NCBI GenBank assembly: GCA_025200525.1
Contig: CM045762.1
Span: 30,584,196 to 30,648,195, forward strand
Length of the DNA: 64,000 nucleotides
Reading direction: 5' to 3'
DNA from: Camellia lanceoleosa
Taxonomy: Eukaryota > Streptophyta > Magnoliopsida > Ericales > Theaceae
The notes below the pieces were generated by a model. That model saw only the letters and a list, made by a program, of their open reading frames with translations, was not told where the DNA came from and made no database searches. How positions within the stretch are numbered: position 1 is the first letter of the stretch; the number at the start of each line of letters is the position of its first letter. Of the stretch, positions 25,031 through 37,479 are shown piece by piece. Made by a program: the position numbers and the translations under genes.

Positions 25031-25929
25031 TGGTGGGTTTCCAAATGTTTTGACATGAACCAACCGTTCACATTAGAATAATGAAAGAAAACATATCTCA
25101 TATATTTTGTTTCTTAAAATTTTTGTCTAATCAAATATGTAATCTTCTAATATAATGTGTATTTTGAATTTCAAATTTACATCCACATATATGTGATCTA
25201 TGGTAACATTCAATTTCTTATATATGATTTTGACATTATTTATGATATTAACAAATAATATTGAGAGTAAATGTGTCAACTAATTTCTCACAGTTAGAAC
25301 CACATATACCATAAGCCTCTTAAATAAAACTTATAAATAATTTTACTTATAATTTATGAGGTGATTATTATATCATATTTGTTTCATCAAATAGTGAGTT
25401 CTTTGTTATGTTGGGTGGTTGTTGGGTTTATAAATACTATAATAAGTTTCAACATTTTAAGATTTTTTTTTTTTTTTTTCTTCTCAATCTTAATTGATAC
25501 ACGTGACTCTTCAAAAACAAATCTTACTAACAAGTGTCTATGCCCCATATACAAGAAAAAGATATACACAAAAAAACAAAACAAACACGAGACACTTTTA
25601 TATTTATTTCAAAATATTTTTTACTAATTTCATAATTCTTTTAGCCTTTGCACGTTTTAAAATAAATTTTCCACCAATTCCAATATTATTTGCTATTAAA
25701 ATAAAAAATTAAAACGAAAAAACCTCGTTAATCAGGACGTAATGTTCCTTTGATTGATTACCTAAGAAGGTTGAGAAGTTTAGGTCAATCATTGGGCCTA
25801 AACGTAATTCCTCATCCATGCGCATGCAAAGTTAACCGCGCGCATGCAAAGTCAACGGCAGTGACTCATTCCTTAAAAATAGAATTCTAATTGAGTTTTA
25901 ATGATATATAAAAAAATAAAATAAAATAA
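25031..25929. other. AT-rich intergenic sequence
   Basis: No gene. A T-tract lies at about 25463-25479. A 19-base near-duplicate GCGCATGCAAAGT(T/C)AAC occurs twice at 25820-25858. Confidence 0.5.
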
Positions 25930-26105
25930 AAAAATTTAAAACATTACATCACATGAGGCCCACACACATTAAAGTTATTAGAACTTATTTTTTAGAGTTC
26001 CCAAATATTTTTTCAAAGTTAAATACAAAAATATTTGGAAGTTCTAAAATAAGTACTCAAAAGGAGCTCTCATTGTATGCGCCCCATAGTGATATGATGT
26101 TTAAA
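25930..26105. repeat. Foldback (MITE-like) element
   Basis: An inner stem pairs CTTATTTTTTAGAGTTC-type sequence (25983-26012) with its complement at 26028-26054. Outside it, AACATTACATCAC...GGCCCACAC pairs imperfectly with GCGCCCCATAGTGATATGATG. Total about 170 bp. No target duplication was identified. Confidence 0.6.
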
Positions 26106-26269
26106 CTTGTTTTTTATTTTTTGAAAAATATTTGGAAACTCTAAATATGAGCTTTAGGAGTGGCCCCCAATTGATGTGATATTTTGACTTTTTTTTTTTT
26201 TTGAATTTTTACATCGAAACTGCTACGTAGCTCGAATTGTCGAGCTCGAAATTGGTTCGAATCCAATTT

Positions 26270-26640
26270 CAGAAGCAGAGAAGGAGAAGAGGAAGAGGAG
26301 GAGGAGGAGGAAGAGGAGGACTGGAGGGGGCATAATCACAAGGGGAGAAGAGAATGAAGGAAGAGGAGGAGGAAGGAGGAGGAGGGCTCGTGAGCCGGCA
26401 GTGGTGTTCTTGAAAGGGAAGGGGGGCAGGGCGGGGGACTGGAGGCGACGGCGGTGGTGCTGTGACGATCGCTGGTGTTGCGACGAAGCGAAGGGGCTCG
26501 GCCGACGGCAGAAGTGGAGGGGCCCTCTCTTCTCTCCATTCCCTCTTCCCCTCTTCTTCCTCTTCTCCTCTCTTCTTTCTCTCTTCTCTCCTTCTTTCTC
26601 CTCTGTTTCAGACCACCCAAAACGACATAGGAGCTAATTT
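26270..26640. repeat. Purine/pyrimidine low-complexity tract
   Basis: GGA/GAA-rich on the left and CTT/TCC-rich on the right, so the two halves are partly inverted. Overlapping ORFs on both strands are compositional. Confidence 0.7.
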
Positions 26641-26896
26641 CGAGCCAAGGTTTTCGAGCTACGACTCATTTTCCTTTTTACATTATTAGAGTTTCAAAAT
26701 TAAGAGATGTATCATTATTTTATTTTTTATTTTTTATTTTTATCTTGCCACATTAGTAGAGCTCTTCTATTAGAGCCCTCTATCATAATCCGGGAAGTGA
26801 TAGAGATCTTTAGAAGTAGTGCTCTAAATTGAGTTCTACTTGCGTACCAATGATACCAAAAGAAAAAAAAAAAAAAAAAAACAAACAAACAAAGGC

Positions 26897-27594
26897 ACAC
26901 ACATTACATCAATGGGTGAGCCCCACCTATTAGAGCTCTTATTTTAGAGTCACCAAATATTTTTGTAAATTTTATTACGACTATTTTATGGAGCTGACAT
27001 CAACTATGATGAAACAAGTGCATTGGCCTATTTTGATAATCTACGCAAAAGTCAATTTTTAAAATTTTTAAATCTCTTTTAGATCACATTATCTATCTAC
27101 TTTTTTACATATTTAAAAAAAAAATTAAAAAAATCAACTTTTAACCTACTCCTAAAACAATCGTTTCAAATAAGGGGTAACTATAGTCGTGGAATTCAAG
27201 AAAAATATATATATTCATAAAAAAATATAATTATTTATTTTAAAATCCTATTAATGTGGCATTTTCTTTTCAAATAATTTAATATGAGCTCTAAAGGAGC
27301 TCTAAGAGGTGGGTCCCACCTATTGATGTGATATTTTGACATTTATTTTCACATCATTAGAGCTCAAAAATTAAGAGGATGTATCATTATAGTCGTGGAA
27401 TTCAAGAAAAATATATATATTCATAAAAAAAATATAATTATTTATTTTAAAATCCTATTAATGTGGCATTTTCTTTTCAAATAATTTAATATGAGCTCTA
27501 AAGGAGCTCTAAGAGGTGGGTTCCACCTATTGATGTGATATTTTGACATTTATTTTCACATCATTAGAGCTCAAAAATTAAGAGGATGTATCAT
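26897..27594. repeat. MITE arms and a 206-bp tandem duplication
   Basis: ATAGTCGTGGAATTCAAG starts units at 27183 and 27389 (206 bp each, nearly identical). Each unit ends with GTGGGTCCCACCTATTGATG and TTAGAGCTC motifs that are inverted relative to 26897-26946. The array therefore appears to be a foldback element with one arm duplicated. A further degraded copy lies near 28075-28170. Confidence 0.65.
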
Positions 27595-28187
27595 TTTTTT
27601 TTTTTTAAAAATCTTGCCACATTATTAGAGCTCTGTTTAGAGCTCTACTATTAGAGTTCTCTACCATCACCCAGGAAGTAATAGAGAGCTTTAGAAGTTG
27701 ACATCAACTATGATGAAACACAATAGTGATTGGTACTACTAAACCACCACTAATGATGTGGAGAATTAAAAAAAAAAAAAAAAAAAAAAACCAAGGCACA
27801 GCAACACTATGGTAGTGGTGGGATCTACTGTCACATCATTAGTGCCATCACTAATTAGTGGTCTCAAGTATTTTTGGATGAAACAAGTGCATTGGCCTAT
27901 TTTGAGAATTTGCATAAAAGTCAATTTTTAATTTTTTTTTTTTAACTTTTTAAGATCACATTATCTATTTACTTTTTTCAATTTTTTTTTTATTTTTTAT
28001 TTTTAAAAAGAAAATTAAAAAAAAATCAGCTTCTACTCCCAAAACAATTGTTTCAAATAAGGGGTAACTACAGTAGTGGAATTCAAGAAAAATATATATA
28101 TTCATAAAAATTTATAATATAAAAATTTATAATTATTTTTTTAAAATCCTACTGATGTGATATTTTCTCTTCTAATAATTTTGGAAA

Positions 28188-28220
28188 AATTATATATATA
28201 TATATATAAGTTTGACTCTT

Positions 28221-28254
<34 letters not shown>
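28188..28254. repeat. Microsatellites (AT)n and (TAA)n
   Basis: An AT run at about 28192-28208 is followed by a TAA run of roughly a dozen units up to 28254. Confidence 0.9.
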
Positions 28255-28256
<2 letters not shown>

Positions 28257-28446
28257 GTTTGAGGGTGTCTAAAAAGGTGATTATTCGATAGTCAGGAAGC
28301 ATAGTCACGTGGTGTTTTATGATAATATGATCAATAAAAAATATGTAATATTGATTATTTGTGTTGAATAATTAATAAATATGAAAAGATATAATGAATG
28401 ATTATTAGTGAGTAAAAATGACCATATAATAACTATTGTATGATTT

Positions 28447-29806
28447 TCTGTCTACAAAGTCAACTTTGATGGTGCTTGTTTTGTGACGAATGGTCATATT
28501 GGTGTTGGGATAGTTGCTAGAGAAGGCTTGTGCCACGATAGAGGTTGGTTGTATTGAAGCTTGGGCGGCCCTCGAAGCTACCCAATTTGTGCTTGAATTG
28601 GGGCTGCTCAGTATGATTCTTGATGGGACTCTCTTTCAGTTGTTCGTGCTTTGAATTCTTCGGCTGAGCAGCTATCTTCTTTTTGATATTTTGTGACTTC
28701 TACCCTAGAAAGTATAGATACGAATATGGGTATGGATACGGATATAAATACGAGATATGAATACGATACGATACGGATATGACGACACGACAAAATATAC
28801 AAAAATAGGATATGGGTACGAGTATGATACATTTGTAAAAAATAAAAAAAAAAAAAATTATTAACAGTGAGTTACACATAAGCTCAAGAATGTTGAGAAA
28901 CCACAATAACTTTATAATGTAAAATACTAATTTTTAAGAATTATATATTAATTTAAGCCAGTAACTAATTTAGTTTTTAAATTTTCAATAAGTCTTGCAA
29001 ATATTTTATTTTAATATCAAGTCTAATATGTTGATATTATAATATCAAAACAACCCACAACTTGACCCTATTGTTTTTCCTTTTGCACTAGTCAAAAATA
29101 TTCTAGGCATGTTTATTTGCTTATTTATTTATTGATATTTAATTTTACTATTGTTATATTATCTTATTAATTCTTATTTCTATGTAATTATAGGGGACAT
29201 GCATGATAGAATAAAGATATGTCAATTTGACGAATTCTATTACTTTAGCTTACTATGTTATTTTTATAAAAAAAAACTAAGTAAAATATTATAAAAATAT
29301 TATATTTATCCTTATAATTATATTATATTATGATGTTATGCAAAAAATGATACAATTCTAATTTCGTAAAATGAGTAATACGTGACTTGGAGTATTTGAT
29401 ACTTTAGAATTAATTAAGAAGTATCCGATAATATGTGACTTGGAGCATCCGATACTTCAAAACTAAGTATCCGATACTTTAAAATTAATAAAAATTAATT
29501 AAGAAATATCTGATACTTTTAATAAGTATTTGATACATATCCATAAGTATCCAAAAAATGTCAATATCTGATACAGATACGATACGAATACGTTTCCTTA
29601 TTTGACGTATCTGTGCTTCATAGCTTCTTCACGAGCTTTGCTACAACATTTTCGTGGGTGGGAAGTTCAGCATGTGCGTCAGCAATGGAACTTGGTAGCA
29701 CATTGTCTCGCTCGAATGGCGGTGAAGTTGGCTAGTCCGACAGTTTGGATGGAGGAGGTCTCGTTGTGGCCTTTGATTCTCAGTGTTGCTTTGTCTGATC
29801 CTTGAT
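28447..29806 (+). pseudogene. LINE-like RNase H (RVT_3) pseudogene with an insertion
   Basis: The left part (28447-28695) reads YKVNFDGACF, GVGIVARE, IEAWAALEATQF and, after frameshifts, DSLSVVRALNSSAEQLSS. The right part (29602-29805) continues CFIASSRALLQHFRGW, HVRQQWNLVAHCLARMA and VWMEE. Together these are the start and end of the plant RNase H-like domain found at the C-terminus of L1-type LINEs and in stand-alone copies. An A-rich tail at 29839-29875 supports a retroposed 3' end. About 900 bp (28700-29600) interrupts it. Confidence 0.8.
28700..29600. mobile_element. GATAC-rich insertion of unknown class
   Basis: It lies inside the RNase H pseudogene. Both ends are rich in GATACG/GTATC words (GATACGATACG near 28760 and 29578), the middle is AT-rich, and no ORF is present. 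The two ends carry the motif in the same orientation, so terminal inverted repeats are not evident. Exact boundaries and target duplication could not be fixed. Confidence 0.45.
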
Positions 29807-30034
29807 CTTCATTGTTTTCTGCTATTGGTTTTATGCTTTCTAAAAATAAAAATAAAAATAAAAAAAAAACAAACAAATTAGGAAGGTATTTGGAATTATT
29901 TAAATAAATATACTTTTTAAATTTTTATAAAAAGATATGTAAAAAAATAAAGAGATGATATTACCTAAAAAACACAAAAATATAAATAAAAAAAAGTGCA
30001 CTTTTGTGGGGATGCCAAATAGTATCCAAAAAAA

Positions 30035-30317
30035 TTTTAATTTTTAATTTTATCAATTTAAATTTTAATATTTTAATTTGTTTTTAATTTAAACTATCTA
30101 TCTATTTTTGTTAAGTAAAACCAACAAAAAAAATTATTTTGGTCATTAATCTAAATGTAAAGTATACATAAAATGTCTTATATATATATTTTTGTTGAGT
30201 TTAATGACTAAAATATTATTTTTTGGATCAATTTTAGACATAAAAATAGATAGATAGTTTAGATTAAAAATAAATTAAAAAATTATTATTTAAATTGATA
30301 AAATTAAAAAATTAGAG
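30035..30317. mobile_element. Foldback MITE, about 72-bp arms
   Basis: TTTTTAATTTTATCAATTTA...AACTATCTATCTATTTTTG (30038-30110) is the inverted complement of 30240-30313 with few mismatches, around a 130-bp AT-rich centre. No ORF. Class unknown. Confidence 0.7.
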
Positions 30318-30359
30318 CTCATTTTATTACAAAAGCCAAATTCTAAGGGTTTGTTTTTT

Positions 30360-30379
30360 TCTCTCTCTCTCTCTCTCTA
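30360..30379. repeat. (CT)n microsatellite
   Basis: Ten CT units next to a T-rich tract. Confidence 0.9.
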
Positions 30380-30879
30380 ATTTCTCCAATAATTTTCTTT
30401 TTTCCACAAGAAAAATAATTCAGAATGTCATCCAGGTCTATATTGAAGCTTTTATTTTATTTTATTTTTTTATTTTTTTAAGCGCAGTATTTAATCTTTT
30501 AAATATTCAGACATCAACGTTTTTGTAATGTCGTTGATCCAACCATAATTTCTTCCATCCCATACTGAACCAAAATTATATATCTGTATGTATAAAGAAA
30601 ATCTCCAATGAATGAAAATTTATCCATAAATCTTATATGAAAAAAAATTGATCCATTTAATTTTAAGAGTTTTCTTATGAATCCATTACTCTTTTTTGTT
30701 TTGAAAAGTTGTATTTATTTGATTTAGTACCATTTGAGTTTAAGTGAATGTTCTTTTGTGATTATTTTTTTATTTTCTAATTTATTTTGGGGATGGGAAT
30801 AGAATGGTGAGGTGTGAAAAATTCTTTTTGGGGGGATTGATAGTTGAAGTGTTGGTTATCGAGTATGAAAATCTACATT

Positions 30880-31235
30880 TATGTTAGTGTAATTTTTTGG
30901 TATTACATTAGAGTGTTACATTTGAAAAAAGTACAGTAAGAATTTTTTGTGTGTTACATTGATTAGAATATTATGTTTGGAAAAACTACACTAAATATTT
31001 TTTTTGAAATTGTTATGTTTGAGAAAAATAAACTAATGAGTTTTTTAGTGTGTTATATTAGAGTGTAATATTTGGGAAAAGTATACTAAGAGTTTTTTTT
31101 TAAAATGTTATATTATTACGTTTGAGAAAAGTACATTAAATAGTAATTTAGTATGTTATATTGAAATGTTACATTGAAGTGTTATATTTGAAAAAAATAC
31201 ACTAAAATTTTTTTTTGAAGGCTTACATTTAGTAA
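30880..31235. repeat. Degenerate minisatellite, about 60-bp unit
   Basis: The motif GTGTTACATTTGAAAAAAGT followed by ACACTAA and a T-run recurs about six times with strong divergence. Non-coding. Confidence 0.7.
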
Positions 31236-34183
31236 TTTCAATATTACGAAAAAACTCATATTTGCCCCTCAACATATAACACGTGCGTTTATAGTTGACC
31301 CTTTATATAATTCACACTAAAGTAAGATCTTTGGGTTTACAAGAAAAAAAGGACTAAATAATTAATAAAACCACTATTTAAGATTTATTCAGCTTGTTCG
31401 TTTTGATTTTCATAATTATTGATCCTTCACCCATAATTTTATATGTTTATTAAACAAATAGCTCTTGAGAGATTATTCGAGACAAAACTCTATGCACTCT
31501 CATAAAAAAAAAATAATAATAAATAAATAAAAAAGAGTTTGTAGAGCTTGATCCTTGCACACATTTTCTTTTATTTACAAAAATTGTTCAAATTAAAAAA
31601 GGGAAGAAGAAGAGATTAAAAAGAAAAGGAGACTATAAAGAGAGAAAAACCTAAGAAGATAAGATTAGTGTATTTTGACCTACCAAAATATTAGTTATAA
31701 TTGTCTTACATGCCTAATAGACCAAAAAGAGATGAATATGAAAATAAAAGGTAGGTATTGTGTAGCCCTCTTATCATGCTTTCATTCTTTGACTTTTAAT
31801 GCAAAAACAAGTGAAATTGATAAGTTGCTTCAATTATTGCAACCATGGAGTATTTTGTTATCACAATCAACTTATCAACCATTGGTTTAAGAAATAAATA
31901 GTAATTAAAATATAAACAAAATTTTACATATAACTTTTTTAAATATTTCACTTTTTTGTCAATTATGTGAATCTGCCCAACAAATTACACATATACATAA
32001 AATATTTTTTAAAATATTATGTACTGTACATGTACATATATATAACAATTGTTGTGTGGATATAGATAGAAAATGACAAAAATAGGTTTTTCAATTTATA
32101 AAATTAATTGTTTTGAAATATTTCTAGTGATTTTTAGATAAATACTTTATGCTTTGACTAGCATTAACAAAAGTCGAAAACCAATAAAAATCTATCAATA
32201 TTTTCTTAGGATTATCAGAATGAGATGATGGGATCTATTTTTATTTTTATTTTGTTTTTTCTATTGAAAATTATGCACATCTCTTTCCTATATTCTTTTT
32301 GTTTGATTTTTAATACACATATCTATGTATTAGATCTACATAGACCTCATTTAGTATTAGCAACAATTCTTTTTTCTTTTCTTTGTTTTTTTTTTTTCAA
32401 TCTAAGGCTTTTCTTTTTTCCTATTTTTTTTATCTTTATTTATTTTATAAATATAATTAATTTTTCAAAAGACATTATGCCAACTTTTGTTTTTTCTTCC
32501 AAAATTGTCCATGCTTGATCTTCCACAATTCTACCTCCAAATTTGAGCAGTCTTCAATTTTGCCAAAATAGGCCCAAATCTTGGGCCAGCTTGTCTCCAA
32601 TCCAGTGTTTTTGGATTGGATTATTCGGTCCGCGCTCATGAACAGGTTTCACTGTAATGATTTAAACAGTTCATTTTTGTAGTTTTTTTTATATATATAA
32701 AGAAGTTGATTTAATAATCATAATTATATGATTTTATATATACTTTTAAAAAATATCCGATTTATTTTAAAAATACATTTGTCCATTCTAATTTTTTTTT
32801 CCTGGATTTCTTTTACACAAAAAAACCTAAAAACAGAATAATTTAAATCATTAGATAGGACCAATGGCATGAACTAGAACTCGGCCCATGTAGTCCAAAT
32901 TTTGGACCCGAGAAAATCTAATCCATAAGAAAACACCATTTCACATCTCTGGTGTGATAACATTTTTGTACTCTTACACTTTTTTTTCCCTCAATAAATT
33001 GAATTCATTCTTTATTTTCACATTAAGATGTATAATTTTGATACAATATTGGAGCTAGGGCTCTCTTCTTCCCGTCACTGTCTCATGGCCTTTAGTTTTA
33101 ATTTTTTTTTTCTTCTTTATTTCAAAATCAAGTGATAAAGGAATAAATCAACATGAGATAATGAAATCTTAATAATAAAAATGAAACATAATACATAACA
33201 AAGAAGAGAGAAACCCCCAAAAAATACATGGGAATAAAACTTACATGCTCACCTGCTTACAAAATTTTTGGCCAAACAGACCGTGATTTTATAATCCGAT
33301 CATTTGAATATATATTTTATAACCCAAGTTTTATAACTATTGTATTAATTTAGGCTGTATTTGATTTATAAATTCCGGGATGGATTTGAAAAAGAAAAGA
33401 AAAAAGATAGATAAAATGTGAATTAAATATAATTATATTTCATACACCGTTCTGTTCCTAAATTTATGGACCAAATACAATCTAATAATCAAAACTTGTG
33501 TATGTTATTAGAATGTCAAGACTTTAATTTTTTTTTTTTTTTTTTTTTTCTCTTTTATGTACCAAAAATATATATAAAAAAATTCACATGGTGAAATTGG
33601 AGCAATGTAAAAGTGTGATGGACCCATCACTGTCTGAATCCAAACTGACAGATACAAACGGTCAGTTGATGATGGGGATATGTGTGCAGATCAGGTTTTC
33701 TGGGCTCCAGGACCACAGGTTTTAATACATTGGCCCAAAACAATTTCAATTGAGGCCCAATTAGTCAGCTTCCAAATAATTTTCGGCCAGTCGGGCTGAA
33801 ACATTGAATTTAAATTGAGGTTGGGCTTGATAAAAGCTTCTAAAAGGCCCGTGTCTGAGTCAATTTGGTTTTTTTTTTTTAAGAGTGGGATCTTATACAA
33901 ATGGAATTCACCTTGCTATGCAGAGTATTGTTATGTATTTTTGTGATAATATTATGTATATGTTTCATTAAGATGTTTTTAAATCACAAATTATTATAAT
34001 TCTTATAAAAAGATTACATAATATTTGTTACAAAAATATATAACATGTAAAAAAATAAAAATTGCATAATATAAAAGATGTCAAAACTACATTTTTTTTT
34101 GAACTAATCAAAACTACAATTTAAATGATTTTTTTTTTTAGAGGGGCAAATAATGGCACAAAATTGGCCCTCCAATGAAATTA
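31236..34183. other. AT-rich intergenic sequence without a gene
   Basis: Homopolymer A and T runs are frequent. Short ORFs (for example 32225-32518) are T-rich and lack motifs. No RNA gene or terminal repeat was recognised. Confidence 0.6.
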
Positions 34184-34372
34184 ACTGTGGCTAGGGCTGC
34201 AAACGAGCCGAGCGGAGCTTTGCTGGGCTCGAGCTCGGCTCGGCTCGGCTCGTTAATTTTTATCGAACTTGAGCTCGGTTCGGCTCGGCTCGACTCGATA
34301 AATTTTTTTTAATATTATTTATATTATTTAAATATAAATATTTAAATAAAAAATATTATAATAAATACAAAA

Positions 34373-34512
34373 AGCCAGTTGCTTACAATTGTAGCAACTG
34401 GATTTATTTGAAATAACTTACAATTGTAGCAACTGGAATACAGAAATCACATAAAATATAGAAAATAACTTATTTGAAATACAGAAAATAACTTACAATT
34501 GTAGCAACTGGA
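34373..34512 (-). repeat. Rearranged viral junction with repeated 18-mer
   Basis: TTACAATTGTAGCAACTG occurs at 34383, 34418 and 34493, and again at 56736 in the viral non-coding region. Stretches of the neighbouring sequence (AAATAACTTATTTGAAATAC) are shared too. The patchwork lies exactly where viral coat-protein similarity stops, so it looks like filler copied during end joining or template switching. Confidence 0.8.
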
Positions 34513-35480
34513 TTTATTTTTATGCTTAGAATATTTATGTGATTTCCTACAAGAGGGTGCTACAGGAGGTAATCCATATTGCTCACAGAAATTTCCTAAT
34601 TCATATTTAGCTTTATGTTTATCTTTAGTGGCTTTTTGACTAAGTTTAAGATCAATACACATTTTTAATCATTCTTTTTGAATAGTGCTAATTATATCAC
34701 CATATGTTAAATTATCATATTCTATAACACCAGTAGGTTGGCTAAGAACGTCTCTAATTTTGTGAGCAAATAAGCTAGGTAATCCATTAATAAATTTTTC
34801 TTGAAATACAGATTTAGTGCAGTCTTCTCTTAACATAACTCTAAAGGTAAATACATCTTTATACCATCGAAAATCACTTAAGGTTGGACAAGTAAGATTA
34901 CTAAGTTGATCATGTATGCGAGAATAAATATTAGTAGGAGTACCAATAAAATGTCGAACAATAGTATAAATTAATGCATTAATACCATCAGGGTGGCAAC
35001 ATCCAATGTTTTCATCAAAAATAGGTAAACCATTTTCATCAGTTTGATTAGCATAAATTATGGATTCTCTTTGTTCGTCAGTTAAATATTTTTCCCACCA
35101 AGATTTAAGCATACTAGTGAAACCAGAAGTAATTAAAGTAACAATTTCAGATTGAGAGTATTGCGGATAATTAGAGAGATAACTGTTGGAGACCATAGAT
35201 AAATGATTTATTTTTTGAAGAATTTGATCTTCACTAAGGCCATCAATATTCCATTCGTATAATTTTTTGGCAGAAACAGAAAATTGATTATTAAGATTAG
35301 TTTCTTCAAATTGAAGATCGGGAGGAGTAGGTCGAGAATACCAATTTTTGGTAGTTTGAGGATTAACTTTGGGATAATGTATTTTATGAAGATGAGAGGA
35401 TTGGAATTGTTGAGCTAATTGATTTATGTCATCATCAGTGTCAGATTGGGTGGAAGTAGTTTCAGTATTAAATTGTTGAT
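34513..35480 (-). pseudogene. Endogenous pararetrovirus coat protein region
   Basis: Open stretch 35196-34669 has LKSWWEKYL, DENGLPIFDE, FIGTPTNIYSRIHDQLSNL, FRWYKDVFTFRVML and GVIEYDNLTYGDIISTIQKE. These are caulimovirid coat (gag-like) signatures. After an in-frame TGA it continues MCIDLKLSQK...YELGNFCEQYGLPP into the first half of a zinc finger (CYNC) and stops at the junction. A frameshift separates it from the movement-protein side. It is an old non-functional copy. The second half of the finger, the protease and the N-terminal RT are missing from the window. Confidence 0.88.
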
Positions 35481-37247
35481 TTAATACAGTAAGGCCTTTA
35501 AGGGTGAAGCATTATCAGATGTAGTTAGTTTGGTAAATAATTTTTCAATAGCTTTAACGGTAGATTGGTCATTAGTAACTAAACTAGTTCGTTTAGAACG
35601 ATTACTGGGTAAATTAAGTAAATGTGACTCTAGAGGTTGTGTCGTGGATGTAGTGTGAACAGATTCTAAATTGGTTTCTATCTTGTCTAATTGTTTACCA
35701 ATGGTACTTAAACATTGATTAGTATAATTATTTTGTTCAATAACTTTTTTAATTTCATTATCATTACCAGGTAACTTAAAAGGTGACGCAGGAATTTCAG
35801 AGCCTTGTTGAGTAAGAAGTATTTTTTCTAAAGGAGGATGACTAGAACTAACAGAAGTAGTGTCATAAGTTTTCCATTTATATTTTGTGATTGTATTAAG
35901 CTGTTTGTAATATTTGTCAACATATTCTAATAAAGGTAATTCAAAACCATATTCAATCATAAAATCATACCATTGTCTAGAAATTTTGGACATTTGAGCA
36001 GAAGTATATTGAGCATAGTAAGCATGTCGTTGAGTTCTATTTGCGGGAGATTTAAATTCAATAAGTAATTTATCAAGATTAGGAGTGAATTCTTTTTTGA
36101 TTGTCATTAATTGAGGATTGATGGGTGGTGTAAATTCGTCAAAATCAGTTTGAGTAGGAGAATTATTAGAAGCAATTTCTTTTTTAGGTAAATGTGTGTG
36201 GGTAGAATAAACAGGTTTACTAATTTGAGATAAAGTAGTGTTCTCAATGCCTTTTAATTTACTAGTTGCAGTTTGACCAAGATGAAGTTGATTGTTTTTT
36301 CGAAATAATGGAGTATTGAAGATTTCATCTTCAGTTTCAATTTCAGTAGGGACACTAGATGTACTATGTCTAGAGGATTGACTACGATTAAATTTAATTC
36401 GAACAGAACCATCATTGTATTGTTGAATATCTTGGATATCTTGTTCTGAGGATTATTGTTGATTATGTTTGTAATTTTCATTGACAGTAACCCATTGATC
36501 AGGTAAATCAACATTTTTCCATTCAATCATTTGTGGTATATTAATATGTGATTCATTGCGACTATTACTTTGGATTAAAAGAGTTTTATCTTTGGGACTT
36601 TTATGTAAAGCTTGAACATTTAAATTAGTTTGCATGCATTTATAGTGGACACGATATATTAAGGCAATATTATGAACTTTTTCTTTCATGTTGGTAAATG
36701 AACCATGTAATTGAATATTTAATGTTAATGCATCTAAAATATGCGGATCCCGTAAACTAAGTGTAAAATCAGGGAAACAATTAAAATGTACTGGACCTTT
36801 ATGAAGACCAGTTTCCATCATACCCATTAAACTGTCATTGTAATTAAGAAAACGAGCATCTCGTAAACATAATAAAATAGAGGTATTCTTACCTACAATT
36901 GTTAAGGGATTAACACCAACTTGAATGAGACCAATATGTATAAAATTGTAACCATTATTCAAATGTCTTCTAATTAATTTAGCATTAAATAATTAGCAGG
37001 TTTCTCGAGGTTTTTCTAAAGCATGTTCAATGGTTTTAACATGTAAGGCAACTTTAAAAACATTTTGTAAAAAAGTAGTTTTATAAATTTCTTTAATTTG
37101 CAATTTTGGGATATTCCATCCTATATTAATGTGATCATTTTGTATTTCAACATCTTCTTCATTTATTACTAATCCTTGATTAGGTATTGAGGGCAACGTT
37201 GTTGACCTAGAACTGACTGATGAGTTACTTCTAAATAATCGATTCAT
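35481..37247 (-). pseudogene. Endogenous pararetrovirus movement protein and linker
   Basis: The frame starts MNRLFRSNSS at 37247. It has an in-frame stop at 36993, then the movement-protein core GYNFIHIGLIQVGVNPLT, SILLCLRDARFLNYNDSL and GPVHFNCFPDF (30K superfamily, cell-to-cell transport in living viruses). After a stop at 36453 the same frame continues through a Ser/Thr-rich linker to KYKWKTYDTT and stops at 35481. Movement protein fused upstream of coat protein fits Florendovirus/Petuvirus-type ORF1. It cannot be expressed as one protein. Confidence 0.87.
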
Positions 37248-37479
37248 TGTTCTTGTTAATTAATCAGTTTTACAGAGATCTTAATACAGACCCTATTCTA
37301 GTCAGGTTATCACAGACCAAAGAGGTTTGAGTACAGACCCTATTTGAAATGTCCAACACTGCCTAACCCTAAGGACTTACTCTGGACAAGGGATGAAAGT
37401 GGGTGACTTAAACCTGTTGGATAGACCTAGACTGATCTTGTGGGTGATTAAGAAAAACTAAAAACCAGATTAATCAAGT
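37248..37479 (-). other. Viral leader, left part
   Basis: This is non-coding sequence between the movement-protein start and the retrotransposon insertion. It should join 56527-56591 once the 19-kb element and one CAAGT copy (37475-37479) are discounted. Confidence 0.7.

Noticed and set aside
26215..26275. tRNA-like B box GGTTCGAATCC
   Set aside because: No A box at the right distance and no cloverleaf.
26336..26689. Overlapping ORFs of 75-94 codons
   Set aside because: Translations of a GGA/TCC low-complexity tract, open on both strands.
32225..32518. 97-codon Phe-rich ORF resembling a membrane protein
   Set aside because: T-rich intergenic composition, no conserved motif, no gene context.
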